NCBI GenBank assembly: GCA_003116975.1 | Contig: BGKB01000202.1 | Coordinates: 1 to 64,000, forward strand | Direction: 5' to 3' | Origin: Aurantiochytrium sp. KH105 | Taxonomy: Eukaryota > Sar > Bigyra > Thraustochytrida > Thraustochytriidae | DNA: 64,000 nt | Shown: positions 39,365 through 46,755 of the stretch, in pieces | Layout: each line of letters begins with the position of its first letter | Position numbering within the stretch: position 1 is the stretch's first letter | Program-made: the position numbers and the translations under genes | Notes under the pieces: generated by a model | The model's database searches: none | Seen by the model: the letters and a program-made list of their open reading frames with translations, nothing else | What the model was told of the DNA's origin: nothing

Positions 39365-39616
39365 TTACCCAGCTTGCTCTGTGAACAAGGCGTGTCGTCG
39401 CGCGCGGGGCGGCGCGACTTTCTGTTTATCCATGATTTTTGTACATGTGGGAAAAGCTTGTAAAGCAAGCAAGGCGCACAAATGCAAGAGCCTACTTCTA
39501 TTAGAAACAAAGAAAGAATCCAACAAACAAACTCGAAAAACCTTCTCTCTAATCTCTTTCCTTTCTACTCAATACCATTATTTCTTTGACCGCTGACGTT
39601 TTGGGGAAAAAAAAAA

Positions 39617-40515
39617 TCAATCCTCTTGCATGGAAGTGTCTTCATTGCTTGTTGCTTGCACCGTGTACGTGTTGCGTACGCGATTGGAGCGACGCTTCGT
39701 AGGAATTGTCGTCCATCCGTCGTCTTCTTCTTGTTGTTGCTGTGCTCCGGTTCCAGCCTCATTGTCTGCTTCGGCCTGCATCTTGTCTTCTGAAGCTCCA
39801 GCTGCTGGCGCAGAGGCATCCGAAGATGAGGCAGAGGCTGCAGCGCTCTGGTCGTTCGTCTGCGACGAATCCGCGCCTGCGTCTGCTGATGATGCCACGA
39901 CTTGCTGATCCATAGTAATGGGGACAGAGATGAGAGCGAGCGGCTGCTTTTCGTTCGCAGCGGCTTCGAAGCCGGCGTCACCGAGAACGTGGCGCAAACC
40001 GGTCGTGGTGCCTGTCCTGGACTCCTCAAAAATACGCACCACAACCTGAGAAAGGGGCGCGCACATGGGCGCATCTATTTCTGCGTTGAAACGATCCTCC
40101 ATGGTGTCCACAAGAAAGTCTGCGAGCTCCTGAGGATCGACGCCGCCAGATTGAGCGCGAAGCGCAAAGTTGGCAAGGGCGTCGTCCACGACCTTGGTAC
40201 GCTCAAAGTACGGGTCGCCGTCGCTCCAGCCGCCATCGACGGCCATTTTCATGACCTGTGTCGCGTGCGCCACGATCGACAAGCGTCGTCAGTTTCATTC
40301 ATCCCCACTCTTGTTGCTGGGCGCGCTCGCGAGGTGGCGGCGTGCTCGCAGCCAACCCCTTCGCGCGCTCCTGCCCGCATTTGCCATCCTCATTGACTTA
40401 CATCCCACTCGACCAGGAGCTTGTACACGGCCGCCTCGAAGCAGAACCAGAGCGGCGAGGCAGGCGCGGTCCAGTCGCGCTCCTGCGCCACCCTGACGCG
40501 GACGGGACGATCCAT
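39617..40515 (-). CDS. TSR2: TSR2, escort chaperone of ribosomal protein eS26
   Basis: Two exons: 40402-40515 (38 residues) and 39617-40255 (212 residues), with an intron at 40256-40401 (GTAAGT...CAG, phase 0), giving 250 residues. The TSR2 domain covers about residues 25-115. It continues across the splice as VEWD|VMKMAVDGGW and through VDPQELADFLVDTMEDRFNAE, matching yeast and human TSR2, which protects newly made eS26 and hands it to the pre-40S ribosome. The middle is a long Ala/Ser/Asp/Gln-rich linker, longer than in human. The conserved C-terminal motif EEDDGWTTI is present, followed by a basic KRRSNRVR. The agreement at both ends supports the splice model. Confidence 0.9.
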
Positions 40516-40822
40516 GGTCGCGAGCGGTCGCGAGCGTCAAAGTCGTGAGTTCTTTGGCTCTGCCTCTCGCCCACTGCTCACAGACTCGTCACCTCTCAGC
40601 AAGGTGTATGTATAGACTATTTTTGGGCGTCACTGTCAGTCATCTGGCAGCGTGCATGTGAAAGAACGTGTTGCGGCACGCACGCATGGCATAGGCTTAC
40701 GCACGCAAGCAGACAGACGCATGGTTCGAGAGGTCGGCCTAAGCCCTAGTTCTTGTCTCCAAAAGAAGAGGGAAAATCGTTATGGTGTGTGGAAAGTGAA
40801 GAAAAAGAGAGTCGCAGGCTGG
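40516..40822. promoter_or_regulatory. TSR2 promoter / 3' flank of the LOV-cyclohydrolase gene
   Basis: 307 bases between two minus-strand genes. It holds the TSR2 5' flank and the cyclohydrolase 3' UTR. No ORF or repeat of note. Confidence 0.45.
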
Positions 40823-42364
40823 TCATCGCTGCTGCTTGGAAAAGTTGCTCGAAAGCGAGTTGATGTCTACAAAATGGCCCATGCGACGCGCCTTCGCCTG
40901 CACGTAGTTCATGGAATAGTCCGAGTTCGGAACGACGATGCACTCGAGGCGCTCCGTAATGGTAATGCCAAGCGCCTCCAGGCACTCAATCTTGCGTGGG
41001 TTGTTGGTGAGAAGGCGAACGCTGTCAATTTTCAAGTCACGAAGAATGTCACGGACCGAGTCGTACTCGCGAGCATCGTCGGGCAAGCCAAGATGGCGGT
41101 TGGCGTCCACAGTATCAAGCCCCGTTTCCTGCATGGCGTAAGCGGCAATCTTGTTGGCCAAACCGATGCCACGGCCCTCTTGCGGAAGGTAGAGGACGAT
41201 TCCCCCGGCCGGTGCAGGCGTGGCCTTGTTCACATCCTCCGGGTGCGGTTCTTGCTTGAGCCCATGATCAGGGACGGCGGACTCGCCCTTGATAAAGTTG
41301 AGCGCAAAGTCGAGCTGCTGTTTGCAGTCACACTTGAGGCTGCCAAAGATTTCGCTCGTCAGACACTGATCGTGAACACGCACAACGACATTACTCTGAC
41401 CCTCGACATTGCCATGAATGATGGCAAGAGGCTCGGCGCCCGTCTCCGGGTTGCGGTATGCGCGCACGCGGTAGCGACCATTGTGCGTGGGCAGAGTTGT
41501 CTCGGCGACAAATTGATACCGGGTCTCCTCCGCGGGCTTTTCAGCTGCATCCGAATCAAGAAACCGCGTGGCGTAGTTCTGGTGTCGATAGAGAGACTTG
41601 CCATCGGTCTGCTCGCTGTCTCCGCCGCGCTGGGTGGGCTCGCCTTCGATGTCCGCCTCGCCTTCGTTGGCGTCATTCGGGGCCTTGTCTTTGAGGGCGT
41701 CAACCGTGACCAGACCCTTGGCACTGCCGTATCCAATATACACGTTGTCCAGAAGCGCAGGTCCGCGTGGGATGGACGAGTACACGGAAATGAGCGCCAA
41801 GGCATCGTCCAGGCACAACCGCGGGTAGCTCTGCATGTGCGGCGGGATGGGGATGCCGATGACCTCACCGTGGTACACGGAGAGCGCCTTTTTGTTGTTG
41901 TCGAACTCCGGTTTGATCGTGAGAATGTTCCAGAACGGCTGGCCGTCTTTTCTGTAGTTGAGGATGACCACGCTCGTCTGACTCGTGTCCTTCATGGCGG
42001 ACCGAAGCTCCTCGACGTCGTTCGGGTCGGTCTGTTCTCCCTGCAGAAAGTTGCACTTGCGCCCGACCATCTCCTTCTCCTCGTACCCCGTGAACGTGAG
42101 GAAGGCGGGCGTCACGCTGAGCACAATTCCGCTCTCGTCCGTGAGAATCTCGTTCGACGGCAGCGAGGCGAAGTTGCTCGCGCTGCGCGCGCGTCTGCGG
42201 ATGCTGCCCTTGATCACCGTTGTACTTCTAAAGTCCATCGGCATGTTCTCAGGCGGCTGCCCGCTCTCCGCGGCAGATTCCGACGCTGCGGCGGCCCTCG
42301 TCGCCGCCATCTCCCCGGGTACCCCCAAGCCAGGCGTCGTCTCTGGGTCCACGCTCTCGCCCAT
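40823..42364 (-). CDS. LOV photoreceptor domain fused to GTP cyclohydrolase II
   Basis: From the ATG at 42364 (context aatATGG) the protein has 513 residues. Residues about 69-172 are a PAS/LOV domain. The photoactive-cysteine motif is GRKCNFLQG (Cys104; plant phototropins have GRNCRFLQG). The flavin-contacting Asn pair sits in NYRKDGQPFWN (136-146). Residues about 281-502 are GTP cyclohydrolase II, which opens GTP in the committed step of riboflavin synthesis. The three zinc-ligand cysteines are Cys334, Cys345 and Cys347 (GSLKCDC); the GTP-binding LPQEGRGIGL and DTVDANRHLG stretches and LLTNNPRKIE are intact. A linker of about 110 residues, partly acidic, joins the two. An in-frame GTG-started extension to 42622 is Gly/Ala-rich and unlikely. 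The blue-light control of riboflavin synthesis is inference. No bacterial-type RibB domain is present. Confidence 0.9.
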   Translation of the reverse strand: MGESVDPETTPGLGVPGEMAATRAAAASESAAESGQPPENMPMDFRSTTVIKGSIRRRARSASNFASLPSNEILTDESGIVLSVTPAFLTFTGYEEKEMVGRKCNFLQGEQTDPNDVEELRSAMKDTSQTSVVILNYRKDGQPFWNILTIKPEFDNNKKALSVYHGEVIGIPIPPHMQSYPRLCLDDALALISVYSSIPRGPALLDNVYIGYGSAKGLVTVDALKDKAPNDANEGEADIEGEPTQRGGDSEQTDGKSLYRHQNYATRFLDSDAAEKPAEETRYQFVAETTLPTHNGRYRVRAYRNPETGAEPLAIIHGNVEGQSNVVVRVHDQCLTSEIFGSLKCDCKQQLDFALNFIKGESAVPDHGLKQEPHPEDVNKATPAPAGGIVLYLPQEGRGIGLANKIAAYAMQETGLDTVDANRHLGLPDDAREYDSVRDILRDLKIDSVRLLTNNPRKIECLEALGITITERLECIVVPNSDYSMNYVQAKARRMGHFVDINSLSSNFSKQQR

Positions 42365-43048
42365 ATTCCCCTTCGCGTTCTCGATCCCGCAAGCCCGCAC
42401 GCTACGCGCGCCCGGCCTTCCCGCCACGCCCGAACGCACGCACGCGCGCACGACCGCCCGCACGTCCGGCCCGTCAGCCCCGATGGCCCCTGCGCCGCCC
42501 TCGCCCTGCTCCGCGCGCGCGACGCCGCCCTCGATGCCGCTCTGCTCGCCCTCGGCCTCGGCGTCGCCAATGCCGACCTCCCGCACCGCCGGGTTTGACT
42601 GCACGCTTTCCGCGGCGCACACCCTGGGACGCGCACGCTCTGTCCCCGTGCGCGGAATGCCGCTTTTCCCGCGCCGGGGACCCCCCCTTTCTGAAGCCCG
42701 TCGTCCGTCTGGTGACCTTGGCTTGGCCTGGCCTGGCCTGGCTTGGCCTGGCCTGGCCTGGCTTGGCGCCCGTGGCTCACGCCGCCCCTCGCCCGCCGGA
42801 GACGCTCGGGGTCCGCGACGCGAGTCCAGGGGAGGACTGGGTCCAGTTCGCGCAGCCGCACGATACTGACGCGTGCAAAAGTGTAATAGTGACTGAAGTG
42901 AAAGATGTGACGGAAAGGGAGGAGGAGACGAAGCTGGAGCTGGGGCTGAGCATTACCGCCGCGGACTGCGCAGAGCAAAAGTGAACGAACCGCGGCGACG
43001 TCACGGGCCCGGCGGCGAGGCGGCGACGGGGAGGAGGGACGCGGGGAG
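42365..43048. promoter_or_regulatory. Divergent promoter region, LOV-cyclohydrolase / VKOR
   Basis: 684 bases with CpG-rich sequence and a TGGCCTGGCCTGGCT-type repeat at about 42718-42771. Open frames here are composition artefacts. No light-response element can be recognised by eye. Confidence 0.45.
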
Positions 43049-43579
43049 ATGGCGCGCGTGAGGAGGACGCCGACCTGGCGCGTGCGCGCGGTGCAGGCGG
43101 ACGCGCTCCTCGGCGTCGTCGTGAGCGCGTACGCGCTGTACGTGGAGACGCAGCTGCGCGAGTCGCCGCTGTACGAACCGGCGTGCAACTCGTTCGGAGG
43201 CTCGTGCGCCACGGTGCTTACCTCGTCGCACGCCCATATTCTGTCGCATTGGGGCATCGTGCCGCGCGGCCACGTGCTCGACCTCAGTCTCGCAACGGCG
43301 GGCATTTTGCTCTATTCGACATACCTGCTGGCGATCTCCATCCCCTTTAGCTTTCCGCTCCGCGAGCATCTCTTTCTCGCCGCAGCCGTCTCAGGCGCCT
43401 GCTTCTCCGTGTACCTTTTGTACGTCATCAAGTACATTTTGCACGACTTTTGCATTGTCTGCACGAGCTTTCACGTTTGTAACTTTTTCATGTTGGTCTT
43501 GGCGATCTTGGAGTTTCGCCAACCCAGCGTCCCGTGGCCCAGGAAGGCACCGGTGGGCTCCGTCAAGAAGCAAGACTGA
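43049..43579 (+). CDS. VKOR: Vitamin K epoxide reductase-like protein (VKOR)
   Basis: A 176-residue membrane protein of the VKORC1 type, an ER quinone reductase that transfers electrons from thiols in the lumen. The redox centre CIVC is at residues 135-138 at the edge of a transmembrane helix (YDFCIVC in human, HDFCIVC here). The loop cysteines Cys46 and Cys53 (ACNSFGGSC) match the partner pair of VKORC1. Four hydrophobic segments are visible, at about 17-33, 78-100, 107-131 and 139-156. There is no fused thioredoxin domain, unlike bacterial and plant VKORs. The C-terminus is basic (VKKQD), as in the human protein. The gene has no intron and is divergent from the LOV-cyclohydrolase. Confidence 0.9.
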   Translation: MARVRRTPTWRVRAVQADALLGVVVSAYALYVETQLRESPLYEPACNSFGGSCATVLTSSHAHILSHWGIVPRGHVLDLSLATAGILLYSTYLLAISIPFSFPLREHLFLAAAVSGACFSVYLLYVIKYILHDFCIVCTSFHVCNFFMLVLAILEFRQPSVPWPRKAPVGSVKKQD

Positions 43580-43920
43580 AGCGAGCATCGCTTTGTGTGT
43601 CCTCACACTATTCTATGCAACATAGTTTGTCTGTCTGTATCATTCATATTCCACGACTCGTTTGAAGACTTTGATTCACGAAAACCTACGTCAAAAAGCC
43701 CCCCCCCCCCCCCCTCTCACCAGGATTTTCTCTTCCCATGTTGATCTGAGAGCTCTCTTTGCCATAGTAATACTTCACGAGCAAACGGCAAAACACCAAA
43801 ATAAAGGAACCATCTGTTTCACGCGCTATCCCTTGCAGAAATTGTTATATATTTTACCAGCAAGTACGTCGAACGATGACAAAGACGCCAAAACGTGAAG
43901 ACAGATCCAATCTATTTTTT
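43580..43920. other. Convergent 3' spacer VKOR / nucleoside hydrolase
   Basis: 341 bases holding both 3' flanks, with a 17-base C run at 43699-43715. Nothing else is apparent. Confidence 0.5.
43699..43715 (+). repeat. Poly(C) tract 3' of VKOR
   Basis: Seventeen consecutive C on the VKOR coding strand, beginning 120 bases after its stop. Confidence 0.9.
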
Positions 43921-44922
43921 TCACTCCTTCTTAGGCATCTCCGAAAAGACGGCGTCCTGAAAAACGCGCTTGAGACGAGGAATGTCCGCGCTCATGACCA
44001 CATCTACATTTGCAGCACCTTGAGGGAGATCCGGAGGGTCCACGAACTGACGCAGGTCAACGACCGTCATTCCGCGCGTGTGTTGCCCTGTGAGCTCCAC
44101 GCGCACATTATGAGCCTTGGTTATAAAAGCGTCCGGGTCGATCACGCCGGCCACCGTGCCCGCGTCGCCCAGCACAGCCGTATCTTTCTCCCATTGTCGC
44201 ATCTCCCGAAACATGAGACGCGCAGCAACTTCAGGGCCAGAATGCTTGCACTCATTCGCGCTGGCAGGATTTACAATGCCCAGCGCAGCGAGCTCGCTTG
44301 CAGAAAACTCGACATTCATGAAAAGATCCCAGGGATACATGGTGATGGGAATGCCGCTACCGAGCACGATCGAAGCTGCCTCCGGATCGTATGCAGCATT
44401 GGCCTCAGACCACGCCATGTAGTTACCACCGCTGCTCACGGCCCCACCCATCCAAAAAATTCGTTTGATGCCCTTTTTGCAGGCTTCCTCATCGATGCGA
44501 AGTGCCATGGCAATATTCGTGAGCGGGGCCAAAGCGATGAGTGTCACTGGGTCTTCTGCACGAGCCCGCTCGCGGAAGATATCAACGAGCATGGGCACGG
44601 CGTGTTTCTCGTGCAGGGCGCGGTCTGTGGTTCGAGGCACGGGAGGATCAAGATCACCAAGGCAATCGACACCGTGGATGAAGGGCGCGGCGTGCAAATC
44701 TTCAATAAGCGGCCTTGCGCAACCTTTGGCGACAGGCAAATCTTCCGGTGCGCCTGCAGCGTCCAAGACACGCAGGGTAGCGTCGGTGACGGTGTCGACA
44801 TCCCCGTTTCCCGCGACGCAGCTCACCGCAATGACATTGAGCGCTGGAGATCTCACGGCAAGAATCAATGCCAGTGCGTCATCAACGCCAGTGTCCACGT
44901 CCATGACCACATCTTGCGGCAT
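43921..44922 (-). CDS. Inosine-uridine nucleoside hydrolase-like protein
   Basis: A 333-residue member of the nucleoside N-ribohydrolase family, which splits nucleosides into base and ribose. The Ca-binding N-terminal motif DVDTGVDDA is at residues 8-16. LIALAPLTNIA and FWMGGAVSSGGN are conserved, and the ribose-contacting Glu173 and Asn175 (SEANAAYDPEAA) are present. The C-terminal block HTRGMTVVD also matches. The usual His-Asp motif before it (HDP in trypanosomatid enzymes) reads GDA at 252-254: the Asp ligand remains but the proton-donating His is replaced by Gly. Activity or substrate may therefore differ. I start at the ATG at 44922, which gives the normal family length; the upstream in-frame stretch translates a tandem DNA repeat (44957-45035). 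Confidence 0.85.
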   Translation of the reverse strand: MPQDVVMDVDTGVDDALALILAVRSPALNVIAVSCVAGNGDVDTVTDATLRVLDAAGAPEDLPVAKGCARPLIEDLHAAPFIHGVDCLGDLDPPVPRTTDRALHEKHAVPMLVDIFRERARAEDPVTLIALAPLTNIAMALRIDEEACKKGIKRIFWMGGAVSSGGNYMAWSEANAAYDPEAASIVLGSGIPITMYPWDLFMNVEFSASELAALGIVNPASANECKHSGPEVAARLMFREMRQWEKDTAVLGDAGTVAGVIDPDAFITKAHNVRVELTGQHTRGMTVVDLRQFVDPPDLPQGAANVDVVMSADIPRLKRVFQDAVFSEMPKKE

Positions 44923-45336
44923 CTTGTGCTTGCTGCTGTGCAAGCCCGCTCCCAAGCTCACGTGTGCAAGTGGTTCACCTAAGCCTACGCGTGCAAGTGG
45001 TCCTCTCAAGCTCACGCGTGTAAGTGGTCCACCCGTCGGGCGACGGCAGTGCCACCTAATTGCGTGTTGCCTCAACACGAGTCGTTGCCAGCCGCTTCTC
45101 AAGCCAACGTGCATGCATGCAGACAAGCAGACAGGCAGGCAGACAAAAAAGCAGGCGTTGTTTCCCGTGCGCTATGCTTCGATGCACGCGCGCTGCAGCC
45201 CTTTGCTCCACTGCCGTTCGAGCTTTCCACCCCAAAGTCTAGCGGCTAAACAATCAACGCAAACCCCGACAAACCCTTTTTATTCTTCTGGATAAGACAG
45301 GCAGAAGCAGACGCGGCGCCACCTCAGCTCGCCACC
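44923..45336. promoter_or_regulatory. Divergent promoter region, nucleoside hydrolase / EMC3
   Basis: 414 bases containing three imperfect copies of a unit of about 30 bases built around CACGCGTGCAAGTGGT (about 44957-45035) and a CAGACAGGCAGG run near 45120-45145. The tandem unit lies just upstream of the hydrolase start and could hold transcription-factor sites. No gene is present. Confidence 0.5.
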
Positions 45337-46755
45337 ATGGACGCGGACCTTATGCTCGACCCGAAGATCAGGAACTGGGTGCTGATCCCGATCCTCATCA
45401 TCATGCTCCTCGTGCAGATGTCGAGGTCTTGGGTACGTTTCTCACGCGCGCGCTCACGCAAGCCACCTGGACGGGAAAGATGGTCGCAGCGCTCGCTCGC
45501 TGCCAGCACGGCAGCACAGGCTTCTTTCTTGCTCCGCGGGCGTGTCTGCCACGCTGTCCCGTTCGCGGTTCTGCGCGCGCTCTTCCTCGCCCTCGCGTCT
45601 TCATACCCGCCCGCCTGCCCCGCCCGCCCGCCCGCCCGCCCGGCCGCGCCACTTGCGAACACGCGCGCGCCGCGTGCATACAAGCACGCACAAAATGAAC
45701 AAGCAGAGCAGGATAGATCAAAAGGTGCAGAAAGGAGAGCAAAGGCGACCACGACAAGAAAGACGGCGACGATGACGATGGCGATGGCAAGAAGAGCTTG
45801 CGTTGCGCTGCGTTGGGCGGATGAGAAAAGCAAGATGCTGGGATATTGATGATGACAGATTGACTGACTGACTGATTGACTGACTGACATGATGACATTG
45901 CGATGCGCAGGCCCAGGTCCTGCTCAAGGGGTCGACGCCGCCTGAGCCAGGACAGTTCAAACAGATGCAGCTGCTTCAGCGCGCGACACGTCTGAGAGCC
46001 AACAACCGCCTTTTGAGCAGCCGCGGCTTTCACATGCGCCGTCACTTTCTCGTGGAACTCAAAGGTATTGGGCTCCGGCAAAAGTTCGAGGGCAGCGCCC
46101 CGAACCCAATGCAGAATCCGGACGGCATGATGAACATGATGAAGGGAAATATGACCATGATGGTCCCTAACATTGTAAGTTATTACGAGAGGGAAGGGGA
46201 GGGGAGAGGAGAGCAATGGGGGGCGCGGCCAGACTTGGTGACGGCTCAGGGCTAACCTTTCTTTATCTGCCGTAATCGTGTCCATGTCAACTTTGCCGGT
46301 TTCGTCATCGTCATGGACAATTGCTTTACATTGTGCACGCTACCTTGCTTTGAATTTTGCAGGCCATGATGACTTTCATTTCGTTCTTTTTCCAAGGCTT
46401 TGTCATGGTCAAGGTGCCCTTTATGCTCACAGAGGGTTTCAAGCAAATGCTCCAGCGTGACATTTCTCTGCAGACGCTGGACACGAGCTACGTGAGCTCG
46501 CTCTCATGGTACTTTCTCGCGCTCTTTGGTCTGCGCGGCTTCTTTTCGCTCGTCCTTGGCGACCAGGCGGTGACCGACGATGCCAAAATTATGCAGCAGC
46601 AGATGGGAATGGGCGGCGGCAATCCGATGCAGTTCGACGCCAACAAGAGCTACAAGCAAATGCGCGAGGGCGTCAAGCACATTCAACACCAATTCTTTCT
46701 CGGCGAGCTCGAGGAAGAGTTCATGATGCTTCCCGCCAAAAAGAAGACCGCATAG
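45337..46755 (+). CDS. EMC3: ER membrane protein complex subunit 3
   Basis: Three exons: 45337-45432, 45911-46174 and 46363-46755, with GTACGT and GTAAGT donors and CAG acceptors, all phase 0, giving 250 residues. EMC3 is the YidC/Oxa1/Get1-related core of the ER membrane complex, which inserts tail-anchored and multipass membrane proteins. The N-terminal DPKIRNWVLIPILIIMLLVQM is the first transmembrane helix with the family's basic cytosolic tail. MMKGNMTMMVPNI, FFFQGFVMVKVPF and the block LDTSYVSSLSWYFLALFGLRG match human EMC3. The start codon sits in a perfect gccaccATGG context. Intron 1 (45433-45910) contains long repeats, including a (GACT)n run close to its acceptor. An alternative acceptor at 45916 would remove two residues. 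Confidence 0.92.

Noticed and set aside
42365-42622. N-terminal extension of the LOV-cyclohydrolase by 86 residues
   Set aside because: It would start at GTG and is Gly/Ala/Arg-rich. The first in-frame ATG (42364) has a strong start context and still precedes the LOV domain.
44923-45126. N-terminal extension of the nucleoside hydrolase
   Set aside because: It translates a tandem DNA repeat (GPLTRVSLRGPLARVGL...), and the start at 44922 gives the normal family length.
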